Positions 50,623-58,737 are shown, counted from the first letter of the stretch. The stretch: DNA of 64,000 bases from Falsiroseomonas sp051860665 (GCF_051860665.1 NZ_JBHYDM010000006.1:62001-126000), one strand, 5' to 3'. Notes: generated from the letters alone by a model not told the origin. Translations and numbers: made by a program.

Positions 50623-51390
50623 TCAGCCCTCGCCGCGGCGCAGCCGCATCGCATAGGTGAAGCGCTCCGCCGGATGCCAGCTGCGCGACAGCAGCAGGGT
50701 CGCGCCATCGATGCCCAGGTAGCGGCGCACGAAGCGCATGCCGACCTCGCGCCGCTTGCGACCCAGCGCATCGGCGACGCGGGCGGGAAGGGCGGCCGCG
50801 GTGATTTCCTGCACCACCTCCGCCACCTCCACCCCGAAGCGGCTTTCGATCAGCGCATAGATGGCGCCGCGTTCCGGCAGGGCATTGCCGATGGCGGCGA
50901 AGCGCGGATGGATGAAGATCTCCGCCGTGGCGATGGCGCCGCCTTCCTGGATGCGCAGGCCCTGCAACTGCAGCCAGGTCTCGCCCGGCTGCGCCGGGAT
51001 CAGGGCGGCATCTTCCACCGTCAGCGGCGCCATGCGGCGTTCGTGGATCTCAAGCCGCGTATCGGCGGCGTATTGGAACAGGGACTCGATGCTGCGCAGC
51101 GATTGGACCGTGCCGCTCGGCGCCTCCCGCGCCACCACCATGGTGCCAGCGCCCTGGCGGCGCTCCACCAGCCCGGCCTCGACGAGCCGGCGCAGCGCCT
51201 CCCGGATCGTGTGGCGGGAGACCTGCAGGCTCTCGCAGAGCTCCGCCTCGGTCGGCAGCAGGGTGCCGATGGCATAGTGCCCCTCGGCGATCGCGTCCCG
51301 CAGCTGGCCCTCGATCTGTGCGTAGAGCGGCGGACGTGGCGTCGCCGCACGTGCTGCGGGGCGGGTCAGAGCCGCGCCTCCTGTGCCCAA
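50623..51390 (-). CDS. GntR-family transcriptional regulator (HutC/UTRA type)
   Basis: About 255 residues. The winged-helix domain runs PLYAQIEGQLRDAIAEGHYAIGTLLPTEAEL, then the recognition helix in LQVSRHTIREALRRLVEAGLVERRQGAGT. The UTRA ligand-binding domain follows, with LQGLRIQEGGAIATAEIFI, IEVAEVVQEI-type segment (here VEVAEVVQEITAA) and MRFVRRYLGIDGATLLLSRSWHP. The start is uncertain: no ATG or GTG exists in frame. A TTG at 51390 is listed; a CTG at 51369 has AGGAGG 7 bases upstream. The 51440-51451 operator implies autoregulation. It is the natural candidate to bind all six TTGTCCGGACAA-like sites. Confidence 0.88.
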   Translation of the reverse strand: MGTGGAALTRPAARAATPRPPLYAQIEGQLRDAIAEGHYAIGTLLPTEAELCESLQVSRHTIREALRRLVEAGLVERRQGAGTMVVAREAPSGTVQSLRSIESLFQYAADTRLEIHERRMAPLTVEDAALIPAQPGETWLQLQGLRIQEGGAIATAEIFIHPRFAAIGNALPERGAIYALIESRFGVEVAEVVQEITAAALPARVADALGRKRREVGMRFVRRYLGIDGATLLLSRSWHPAERFTYAMRLRRGEG

Positions 51391-51439
51391 TCCATGTTCA
51401 ATGCCCCCCTGCCTGGTGGCGGAGGCTAGCGTCTTGATC

Positions 51440-51451
51440 TTGTCCGGACAA
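51440..51451. promoter_or_regulatory. Perfect GntR-type operator upstream of the GntR gene
   Basis: TTGTCCGGACAA. Its TTGTCC half may double as the -35 (51451-51446), with TAGCCT (51428-51423) as the -10 after 17 bases on the minus strand. This placement suggests negative autoregulation. Confidence 0.75.
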
Positions 51452-51463
51452 CCAAGGTTTTGG

Positions 51464-52144
51464 TCAGCTGACGACCGGCAGCTCCGCCACGTCGTAGGCA
51501 TGGTGCAGACTGCGGCCCCGCACCGGGTCGTGCAACTCCATGGCGAAACGGCTGGCCGGGCGGATGCCGCCGATGGCGGCCAGCGTGCCGCAGAACATTA
51601 GGCTGGGCGGCGGGAGCCCCGCCCCGCCCGGGCGGCGCGCCAGCAGGTCGCGCGGGTGGCGCAGGGCGCTGAGTGCGCCCTCCTGGTAGAGAACCTCCTG
51701 CCCGCCGATGGTGGCGACGGCGCGGATCAGCAGGGAATCCCAGTGGTCTTCCACCTCCGCGAAGCGCCAGAGGCCATGGCCGATGGGCTTGCCGCAGAGC
51801 TGCTTGGAGAGCGCGATGCCCATGGCCTCCGCCTTCCGATCCGTGTGGTCGGAGCCGAGGCCGAGCCAGAGACCATCGGCCAGCGAGACCAGCACCGGCT
51901 CGACCTCACCCGACGTTTCCGGCCCCAGCACTTCCAACCGCGGCGCCTGGGTCAGATTGGCGGCGGCGGCGCGGTAATAGACGGGCACCGAGGAGGGCGG
52001 CGGCACGCCGATGGCCGCCAGTTCCTCGATGTGATGCTGCACCGCCGCTGCGTCCCGCCCAGCCCAGCCTGCGATGACCAGGCCATCCAGCGTCACGCCG
52101 ATACGGTCCGTCCCCGCCTCGGAGATCCTATCGAAGGTCAGCAT
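51464..52144 (-). CDS. DUF2848-family protein
   Basis: 226 residues, beginning MLTFDRISEAGTDRIGVTLDGLVIAGWAGRD. Other conserved stretches are PVYYRAAAANLTQAPRLEVLG, LGSDHTDRKAEAMGIALSKQLCGKPI and LMFCGTLAAIGGIRPASRF. The pattern recalls DUF2848, often next to TRAP transporters; the reaction is unknown. The layout (acidic and His residues in GSDHTDRKAE) suggests a metal-binding hydrolase or isomerase, but this is inference. It starts 13 bases after the DctM stop of system 2, so it is the last gene of that operon. The GntR operator lies just beyond its end. Confidence 0.82.
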   Translation of the reverse strand: MLTFDRISEAGTDRIGVTLDGLVIAGWAGRDAAAVQHHIEELAAIGVPPPSSVPVYYRAAAANLTQAPRLEVLGPETSGEVEPVLVSLADGLWLGLGSDHTDRKAEAMGIALSKQLCGKPIGHGLWRFAEVEDHWDSLLIRAVATIGGQEVLYQEGALSALRHPRDLLARRPGGAGLPPPSLMFCGTLAAIGGIRPASRFAMELHDPVRGRSLHHAYDVAELPVVS

Positions 52145-52157
52145 GGGTGGTTCTTCT

Positions 52158-53531
52158 TCACGGCCCCACCGCGCGCGGCAGCCATAGCGCAATGTCCGGC
52201 AGCAGCATCAGCAGGACGATGGCGGCGATATAGACGCCGACGAAGGGCAGCACGCCCATGAAGACATCGCCGATGCCCCGCCCATCCTTGCGCAGCCCCT
52301 GCAGCACATACAGCACGGTGCCGTCCGGCGGGCTGATCAGCGCGATCTCCACCAGCATGGTGACCACGACGCCGAACCAGATCGGGTCGTAGCCGAGCAC
52401 CACCACCACGGGGAAGATCACGGGGATGGTGGTGATGACCATGGAGAATCCCTCCATGAAGGTGCCGAGCGCCAGGTAGAAGCCGATGATCAGGGCCATG
52501 ATCATCCAGGCCGGCAGCGGCAAGCCACCCACCAGCTGCGCCGCCATCTGCGGAATGCCGAGCAGCGTGATGATGTAGTTCAGCACATAGGCGCCCAGCA
52601 GGATCAGCCCGATCATCGCCGTATTGCGCGCCGTCGCCTCCGCGCAGGCATGCAGCATGCGGAAGGAGAAGCGGCGCTCCACGATCGCGATGCCGATCGC
52701 CGCCACCACGCCGAGGGCGGCCGATTCCGTCGGCGTCGCCAGCCCCGCATAGATGGTGCCGAGCACGATCAGGATCAGCAGGATGGTCGGCACCAGGTCC
52801 ACCAGCCCGCGCAGCTTCACGGCCAGCGGGATTGGCGCGCCCGGCGGCGGTGCGCCCTTCCGGTTGACCAGGATGACGGCGATGAAGGCCAGCATCACCA
52901 GGATGCTGGGCCCCACCGCGGCAAGGTACAGCGCCCCGACCGAGGTCTCGGTGATCAGCGCATAGATGATGAAGGTGATGCCGGGCGGGATCAGGTTGCC
53001 GAGCGCGCCGCCGGCGGCCAGCGAGCCCATCACCAGCTTCGGATCGTAGCCCTTGCCCTGGAAGAAGGGCATGGCGACCGAGCCCATGGTCGCGGCGGTG
53101 GCGACGGAGGAGCCGGAGATGGCGGAGAAGACGCCAGAGGCGACGATATTCGTATGCAGCAGGCCGCCCGGCAGCCGATCCATCCACAGGTTCAGCGAGC
53201 GGTAGAGCCGTTCGGACAGGCCCGCGCGCAGCAGGATCTCTCCCATCAGCAGGAACAGCGGCACCGCCACCAGCACGAAGGAGGAAGAGGGGCCCCAGGC
53301 GGTCTGGCCGAGGAAGGTCCAGAAGGGGCGGTCGGAGAAGGCGAAGCCCGCCAGCAGCCCGAGCACGCCGAGCGCCGCCCCGACATAGATGCCGGCCGCG
53401 AAGAAGGTGACGAAGACACCCAGCAGCAGCAGCACGCCAGTCCAGGGAATCTCCGGCCCGCTGCCGATGCCGAACATCGAAAGCGCGAAGAAGATCGCCA
53501 GCAGGAGAATGAGGAAGACGACCGCGATCAT
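52158..53531 (-). CDS. TRAP transporter large permease (DctM), system 2
   Basis: 457 residues with 12-13 membrane helices. TRAP-M parts are FVLVAVPLFLLMGEILLRAGLSERLYRSL, FSAISGSSVATAATMGSVAMP, LGNLIPPGITFIIYALITETSVGALYLA and the second repeat EIALISPPDGTVLYVLQGL. It has a slightly longer N-terminus than the DctM of system 1. Its start overlaps the DctQ stop (ATGA). It belongs to the dctP-dctQ-dctM-DUF2848 operon. Differences from system 1 show that two separate transporters, not a recent duplication, are present. Confidence 0.92.
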   Translation of the reverse strand: MIAVVFLILLLAIFFALSMFGIGSGPEIPWTGVLLLLGVFVTFFAAGIYVGAALGVLGLLAGFAFSDRPFWTFLGQTAWGPSSSFVLVAVPLFLLMGEILLRAGLSERLYRSLNLWMDRLPGGLLHTNIVASGVFSAISGSSVATAATMGSVAMPFFQGKGYDPKLVMGSLAAGGALGNLIPPGITFIIYALITETSVGALYLAAVGPSILVMLAFIAVILVNRKGAPPPGAPIPLAVKLRGLVDLVPTILLILIVLGTIYAGLATPTESAALGVVAAIGIAIVERRFSFRMLHACAEATARNTAMIGLILLGAYVLNYIITLLGIPQMAAQLVGGLPLPAWMIMALIIGFYLALGTFMEGFSMVITTIPVIFPVVVVLGYDPIWFGVVVTMLVEIALISPPDGTVLYVLQGLRKDGRGIGDVFMGVLPFVGVYIAAIVLLMLLPDIALWLPRAVGP

Positions 53532-54127
53532 CGCCGCGCCTCCGCCTCGGCCAGCGCATCCAGCGCCTCCTGCGCCTCCTCGACATAGCCGCGGGAGGAG
53601 AGGTTGCGCTCCAGCTGGCCCGCCTCGCCGGCGAGGGCCAGCAGCAGGTTCTCCACCAGCATCGCCGCGATCAGCAGCAGGAAGACGATCAGGCCGAAGG
53701 CCCAGAGACCCTGCGGGATTGCCAGCGGTGTCCGCAGCAGGCTGATGTCGGTCGCGCCGAAAAGCAGCGATTCATCCACGAGGTCCCAGGCCCCCTTGGC
53801 GACGAAGACCATCAGGATGCCGAGCAGCAGCAATGACAGAAGATGCAGCCAGATCCGCAGCTTCTGCGGCAGCCGGTTCACCAGCATGTCGATCCGCACA
53901 TGGCTGCGCGTGTTCAGCGCATGGCCAAGGCCCCAGGACAGGCCGAAGGCCAGCATATAGCCGGTGATCTCCGTGGTGGACTGGGTGCTGAAGCGGAAGA
54001 GCGACCGCGCCAGCACCTCGAAGGCAATGAAGAAGGCGCAGAGCACGAAGCCCCAGCCTGCGACGAGACCCATCAGCGAGGACAGCGCGCCAATGGCGCG
54101 TCGCAGGCCGGAAGCAGCGTGCAGCAT
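53528..54127 (-). CDS. TRAP transporter small permease (DctQ), system 2
   Basis: 199 residues with four predicted membrane helices. The family stretch is EITGYMLAFGLSWGLGHALNTRSHVRIDMLVNRLP, where the HVRIDML pattern is diagnostic. It has a longer C-terminal cytoplasmic tail (QLERNLSSRGYVEEAQEALDALAEAEARR) than the system 1 protein. It starts 3 bases after the DctP stop and overlaps the DctM start. Confidence 0.9.
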   Translation of the reverse strand: MLHAASGLRRAIGALSSLMGLVAGWGFVLCAFFIAFEVLARSLFRFSTQSTTEITGYMLAFGLSWGLGHALNTRSHVRIDMLVNRLPQKLRIWLHLLSLLLLGILMVFVAKGAWDLVDESLLFGATDISLLRTPLAIPQGLWAFGLIVFLLLIAAMLVENLLLALAGEAGQLERNLSSRGYVEEAQEALDALAEAEARR

Positions 54128-54130
54128 GTC

Positions 54131-55207
54131 CTACTGGGCCGTGTAGCGAACGCCGGAGATCGGCGCCACGATGCGGTTGTAGGTCTCGCCGCAGGCTGCG
54201 CCGCAGCGCCGCACGAAGGCGGGCAGCACGGTGCTGGTCAGCACCCCGCGCAGCGTGACCAGATCCTCCGGCGTCGGCCGCGTCACCGTCATCGGGCGGG
54301 TCTCCACCAGGCGGCCGATGCTGCAGCCGGCGCGCTGGCCGATATTGCAGGCGATGCCGTCCTCGGAGGCTTCGTCACCCAGCTTCCACTGCGCATCGGC
54401 CAACTCCGCCATCACCTGCGTGATCAGCTCCCGCGCCGGCGCATCGATTCGGTTCCACCAGGCGAGGTTCACGAAATAGCCGTAGGTCGACCAGGCGACC
54501 GGCAGCGCATACATATGCGTCGTCACCTCGTACCAGCGCGCCGCATTGCCCGAACCGGTGCCGGTGATGGCGCAATCCACCACGCCGCGCTCCAGCGAGG
54601 GATAGACTTCGGGAAAGCCGATGCCGACGGCCTGGCCGCCGATGGCGCTGACGAAATCATTGATGCTGCCGCCGCCGGTGCGGATCCGCCGCCCGCGCAG
54701 TGCGGCAAGGCTCTCCGCCTTCTCGCGGCAGAACAGCACCTGCGCCGGATAGGGCGCGACCGCCAGCAGGCGCACGCCGAAACGCTCCAGCGCGCGGTTC
54801 ATCTCCGGCAGCAGCGCCTCGCCGATCTGTCGCGCCTGCTGGATGGTGGGGTTCAGCCCGGCGAGGTCGGCCATGTCCAGCAGCGGCACGTCGCCCGCCA
54901 CGGTGTTGAGCGGTGCCGCGCCGATCTCGACCTGGCCGGAGCGCGTCAGGCGGATGATCTCCGGGCCGTTCACATTGCGCTCTGGCCAGGATGCGAGCGT
55001 GACGCGGATGCGGCCATTGCTGCGTGCCTGCAGCGCATCGCGCAGCAGGGGCTGATCGGCGCGCGTGTATTGCGGCTGCTGCGGGTTGGGCTGGGTCACG
55101 GCCTGCAGATTGATCTGCGGGCCCTGCGCCTGGGCGGTTGCCGCCAGCAGGCTTGCGCCCAGCACGGCGCCGAGCGCGGCGCGGCCCCAATTACCGAATG
55201 TTGTCAT
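54131..55207 (-). CDS. TRAP transporter solute receptor (DctP), system 2
   Basis: 358 residues. A signal peptide (LGAVLGASLLAATAQAQ) precedes the receptor domain. DctP features are LRDALQARSNGRIRVTLAS, DVPLLDMADLAGL and SLAALRGRRIRTGGGSINDFV, which holds the Arg near the ligand carboxylate, then GFPEVYPSLERGVVDCAITG. It contains four Cys in the last third (GIACNIGQRAGCS, RRCGAACGE) that could form disulfides, unusual for the family. The start is at 55207. A degenerate operator-like sequence (55291-55302) lies 84 bases upstream. Confidence 0.9.
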   Translation of the reverse strand: MTTFGNWGRAALGAVLGASLLAATAQAQGPQINLQAVTQPNPQQPQYTRADQPLLRDALQARSNGRIRVTLASWPERNVNGPEIIRLTRSGQVEIGAAPLNTVAGDVPLLDMADLAGLNPTIQQARQIGEALLPEMNRALERFGVRLLAVAPYPAQVLFCREKAESLAALRGRRIRTGGGSINDFVSAIGGQAVGIGFPEVYPSLERGVVDCAITGTGSGNAARWYEVTTHMYALPVAWSTYGYFVNLAWWNRIDAPARELITQVMAELADAQWKLGDEASEDGIACNIGQRAGCSIGRLVETRPMTVTRPTPEDLVTLRGVLTSTVLPAFVRRCGAACGETYNRIVAPISGVRYTAQ

Positions 55208-55730
55208 GATGTCCCGAACCCCCGTTTGTGTGGATGATGCCGCGCGCGCTAAAGCAACGCGAGCCGGCTGTTGCGCTAGCCCTTCGATGTATGTCCGGTC
55301 ATTTGCCCGCCATGTCGTCCCCCACGCATGCCAGCTGCATGCAGCAAAGGGGCCGTCTGGTGGCTCAGCAGGTCCTTGGGCATCCGGTCTCGACCCTGTC
55401 ACGGAATTGCGATGATGGCGAAGCTGCGCGGCCTCGCCAATCGTGAATCTGCCTTTTGGATGACGAAGCCTCTCCGTGCCGTACCGGCCTGGCTGTGACG
55501 TGCCCCTGGGGGAGGGCTGTGCATCTTCCGGGCCAAGGCCTGCAGCCGCCCTGGCGGCGGTCGTTCCGCTCTGCGCCAGGAGCTGGATGCTGCGCCGCTG
55601 GTCATGGCGGCCTTGTCCTTGGGCAGTTTCTCCACGCCGTCGTCGCGGAAGCGGGGCGGGTGCCGCTGGCACGCCGGTTGCTGGCCCATCCCCTGCGGCG
55701 CTTTGGTGGCCCATGCGGATGGAATGCGCG
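55208..55730. other. 523-base region without a recognisable gene
   Basis: This spacer lies between the divergent TRAP receptor and VOC genes. Open frames exist on both strands (for example 55399-55689 on the minus strand), but none gives a recognisable protein. The part near 55208-55500 looks less GC-rich than the surroundings. It probably holds the promoters for both neighbours and possibly an old, decayed insertion. ATGTCCGGTCAT (55291-55302) resembles the GntR operator at 9 of 12 positions. Confidence 0.4.
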
Positions 55731-56243
55731 ATGAAGGACCCAGCAGATGGCGCGGCGATCACCGCCGGCCTGTTCCATGTGGCGGTGAAGACCAACGACC
55801 TGGCCGCCACGAACGCCTTCTACACGCGCATCATCGGCCTGCGTCCGGTGGCGCGGCCGGATTTCGGCTATCCGGGCGCATGGCTCGCCGTGCCCATGCC
55901 GGGCGGTGCGGCCATCCTGCATGTCTATGCCGGTGGCCCGGCCTTGGGGCCGGAAGGGCGCGCGCCGGTCGGCACCGGGGCCATCGACCACATCTCGCTC
56001 TCCTGCCACGGCTACCATGCCTTCATCGCGCGATTCCGTGCGGCCAAGCTGGATTGGCGGGAGTTCTTGGTGCCGGGGACGAACCTCTGGCAGCTCTTCG
56101 TGCACGACCCCTCCGGCGTGCAGCTGGAGCTGACCTTCGATGGTATGGCCGAGCATGGCCCGCGGCCGGACCAGTCGACGCATCGCCGCTACGTCGCTGG
56201 TGCCAGCTTCCACGACCCCGCTACCTATCCGACCCTTGCGTGA
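55731..56243 (+). CDS. VOC-superfamily (glyoxalase/dioxygenase-like) protein
   Basis: 170 residues from the ATG at 55731 (MKDPADGAAITAGLFHVAVK). Two beta-alpha-beta-beta-beta modules are visible. The first has GLFHVAVKTNDLAATNAFYTRIIGLRPVARP with the metal-ligand His; the second has GAIDHISLSCHGYHAF, and the closing FVHDPSGVQLELTF holds the metal-ligand Glu. Members act as dioxygenases, isomerases or lyases. The longer open frame upstream is non-coding in character. It starts the VOC/ABC-transporter operon, followed 10 bases later by the frameshifted binding-protein gene. Confidence 0.83.
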   Translation: MKDPADGAAITAGLFHVAVKTNDLAATNAFYTRIIGLRPVARPDFGYPGAWLAVPMPGGAAILHVYAGGPALGPEGRAPVGTGAIDHISLSCHGYHAFIARFRAAKLDWREFLVPGTNLWQLFVHDPSGVQLELTFDGMAEHGPRPDQSTHRRYVAGASFHDPATYPTLA

Positions 56244-56253
56244 GGATGCCGCC

Positions 56254-57224
56254 ATGATCCGCCGTCGCCCGCTTCTGCTCGCCGCCCTCGCCACCCCCTT
56301 CGTCGCCCGCGCCCAGGCGGCGGATCGCGTGCGCGTCGCGGTCTTCAACGTCTCCTCCGCGCTGCCCTACTACGTGGCGGTGGAGCGCGGTTTCTTCGCG
56401 GCGGAAGGGATCGAGGCCAGCGCGATTCCGCTGCAGGCGGCGCCGCTGATCGTGCAGGCCATGGTCTCCGGCGATGTCGAGGCGGCTTCGAACCTGGTGA
56501 CGCTGGAGGGCGCCAATATCAACAGCCGGCGCGCGAATACCGCCGTCTACATCTCGCTCAACGGCCAGAACGCGCAATACCGGATGGAGCAGTTCATGGT
56601 GCGTCCCGGCTATGCGGCGCAATCTCTGCGCGACCTGAAGGGCGCGCGCATCCTCTCCGCACCCGGACCCGCCAATGTCTCCGCGGCGAAGGCGGTGCTC
56701 GCCGTGGTCGGTCTGCAGGAGGGGCGGGACTACACGATCCAGGAACAGCAGATGGGCGTGCATGTCGGCGCGCTGGCGGCCGGCACCTTCGATGCGGCCT
56801 ATACGCTGGAGCCGGTGGCGACGATCGCGGAGCGGGCCGGCGCGGCGCGGCGCGGCGGCTGGAGGCAGGCGTCATCGCGACCCATCTGCTCGGCCGGCCG
56901 GAGGCCCTGGCCTTCGCCGCTGGCGCTGCGCTGACGGGCAAGTTCCTGCAGGAAAAGCCGGATGTGGCGCGCCGCTTCGCCAGCGCCTGGTCCAAGGCCT
57001 GCGCGCTTATCACCAGCGATCCCGCCAGCGTGCGTCCGCTGCTGGTGCAGCATATGCAGACCTCCGCCGAGCTTGCCCCCACCGTCCCGCTGGTGAATTT
57101 CCGGATGGTGCGCGACCTTTCGCCGCAGGACATCTCGGATTTCCAGAAATTCGTGGACCTGGCGGTCGCGCAAGGCGTGGTGCGCAGCGCCATTCCGGTC
57201 GGCAGCTTCCTGCGCGCCCTGTGA
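56254..57224 (+). pseudogene. NMT1/TauA-type ABC binding protein gene with a frameshift
   Basis: The protein starts MIRRRPLLLAALATPFVARAQA (signal peptide), and the family domain follows: LPYYVAVERGFFAAEGIEAS, then MVSGDVEAASN. After TLEPVATIAERAGAARR (about 56850) the frame leaves the gene. The same protein continues in the +2 frame (LEAGVIATHLLGRPEALAFAAGAALTGKFL, from about 56860) to the stop at 57224. A one-base deletion (or two-base insertion) in the repetitive GGCGCGGCGCGGCGG stretch near 56840-56860 explains it. Either the gene is broken or there is a sequencing error in a GC-rich repeat. The final stop overlaps the ATPase GTG start, as in an intact operon. Confidence 0.82.
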
Positions 57225-57991
57225 GCCTGACCCCGCGCGAGACCGCCATCACCATCCGCGGGCTGCGCAAGGCCTTTGGCGGGCAGCCCGTCTATTCGGG
57301 CTTCGACCTGGATGTGAAGCGTGGCGATATCCTCGCCATCTTCGGGCCGAATGGCTGCGGCAAGTCGACGCTGATCAACATGGCGGCCGGTCTGCTGCCG
57401 CGCGATGGCGGCGAGATTCTGTATGACGGGCGCGAGGTTTCCGAGATCCGCGTCGGCTACGTCTTCCAGAACTACCGGGAGGCGCTGTTCCCCTGGCGAC
57501 GGGCCGCCGAGAATATCCGCTATCCGATGCGCCGCATGGGACTGCCGCCGACGCAGGTGGAACAGCGGCTGCAGGGCCTGGCCGAGCGTTTCCGGGTGCG
57601 CTTCGACCTGAACCGCTACCCCTACGAATTGTCCGGCGGCCAGCAGCAGCTGGTCTCCATCATGCGGGCGCTGGCGGTGGAGCCGGAGGTGCTGTTCCTC
57701 GACGAGCCCTTCTCGGCGCTGGACTTCGAAACCACCCTGTCGCTGCGCGACCTGCTGCAGCGCGTGCTGAAGGAGCTCGGCATCACCACCATCCTGGTCT
57801 CGCACGACCTGGAGGAATCCATCATCCTGGCCGACCGCCTGCTGATGCTGACCCGCCGGCCGACCACGGTGGCGGATGACGTGCCGATCGGCCTGCCATG
57901 GCCGCGGCAGGCGGAGGAGCTGGCCTCGCCCGGCTTCGTCGCGCTGAAGGCGCGCTGCCTCGACGTGTTCCGGAAGGCAGTGGCGGCATGA
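57221..57991 (+). CDS. ABC transporter ATP-binding protein (nitrate/taurine/NMT1 type)
   Basis: 256 residues from a GTG at 57221 overlapping the binding-protein stop (GTGA). Walker A is IFGPNGCGKST (about 43), the Q-loop is VGYVFQNYREALFPWRR, the signature LSGGQQQL and Walker B VLFLDEPFSALD, with the switch His in LVSHDLEESI. The C-terminal segment with LTRRPTTVADDVPI is typical of SsuB/TauB-like ATPases. It energises uptake by the permease encoded next (ATGA overlap). Confidence 0.93.
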   Translation: MSLTPRETAITIRGLRKAFGGQPVYSGFDLDVKRGDILAIFGPNGCGKSTLINMAAGLLPRDGGEILYDGREVSEIRVGYVFQNYREALFPWRRAAENIRYPMRRMGLPPTQVEQRLQGLAERFRVRFDLNRYPYELSGGQQQLVSIMRALAVEPEVLFLDEPFSALDFETTLSLRDLLQRVLKELGITTILVSHDLEESIILADRLLMLTRRPTTVADDVPIGLPWPRQAEELASPGFVALKARCLDVFRKAVAA

Positions 57992-58737
57992 GGGCGCTGA
58001 CCGGGCCGGCGCTTGGCGCCCTCGGCTTCGTGCTGCTGTGGCAGCTGGCCGTGCTGCTCCGGGTGGCCGACCCCATCCTGCTGCCGCCACCGGCCGAGGC
58101 CTTCGCCGAGACCTGGCGCGGTTTTGCCGATGGCACGCTAGCGCATGACACCTGGCGCACGGTGCAGCGCACCGGCCTCGCCTTCCTCATCGCCAGCGCC
58201 ATCGGCGTGCCGCTGGGCGTGGCGCTGGGGGCGCAGGAGAAGCTGTACCGCGCTGTGGAATTCGTGGTGGACTTCTTCCGCTCTACCCCGGCCTCCGCCC
58301 TGTTCCCGCTGTTCCTGATCCTGTTCGGGCCGGGGGAGGGCACGAAGGTCGCCGTCGCGGCCTTCGGCGCCGCGCTCGTCATCCTGTTCAACGCCGCCTA
58401 TGGCGTGATCAATGCGCGGCGCACCCGCGTGCTTGCCGCGCGCATCATGGGGGCCTCCGGGCCGCGCATCCTGGTGGATGTGCTGATCTGGGAGGCACTG
58501 CCGCAGATCCTGGTGGGCATGCGCAGCGGCATTTCGCTGGCGCTGGTCATCGTGGTGGTGGCGGAGATGTTCATCGGCTCCACCGACGGCCTCGGCCATC
58601 GCGTGATCAATGCGCAGATGCTGTTCGAGAGCGGGCTGATGTATGGCGTGATCTTTGTGGCCGGCGCGCTGGGCTATGCGCTCAACCTGCTCTTCATCCT
58701 GCTGGAGAAGCGCTTCGTGCACTGGTCCGGGCGTTAG
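57988..58737 (+). CDS. ABC transporter permease (nitrate/taurine/NMT1 type)
   Basis: 249 residues with about six membrane helices of the BPD_transp_1 type. The loop that contacts the ATPase is ARIMGASGPRILVDVLIWEALPQILVGMRSG, including the EAA-like motif. Helix-rich flanks include FVLLWQLAVLLRVADPILLPPP and GVIFVAGALGYALNLLFILLEKRF. The start overlaps the ATPase stop (ATGA). It ends 4 bases from the converging FAD monooxygenase gene. With a broken binding protein in this sequence, function of the whole transporter is uncertain. Confidence 0.9.
   Translation: MRALTGPALGALGFVLLWQLAVLLRVADPILLPPPAEAFAETWRGFADGTLAHDTWRTVQRTGLAFLIASAIGVPLGVALGAQEKLYRAVEFVVDFFRSTPASALFPLFLILFGPGEGTKVAVAAFGAALVILFNAAYGVINARRTRVLAARIMGASGPRILVDVLIWEALPQILVGMRSGISLALVIVVVAEMFIGSTDGLGHRVINAQMLFESGLMYGVIFVAGALGYALNLLFILLEKRFVHWSGR

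Noticed and set aside
51366..51395. Nine-codon frame MDWAQEARL before the GntR gene as a separate gene
   Set aside because: Too short to call; mentioned only as a possible leader in the findings.
55291..55302. ATGTCCGGTCAT as a seventh GntR operator
   Set aside because: It matches at only 9 of 12 bases, is 84 bases from the receptor start and lacks adjacent promoter boxes; not listed as an operator.
55399..55689. Minus-strand open frame that could be a transposase remnant
   Set aside because: No recognisable transposase motif, no terminal inverted repeats or target duplication seen; kept only as an unassigned spacer.
56835..56865. Programmed ribosomal frameshift in the ABC binding-protein gene
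   Set aside because: No slippery heptamer or stimulatory structure was recognised, and such genes are not known to use frameshifting; mutation or sequencing error is simpler.
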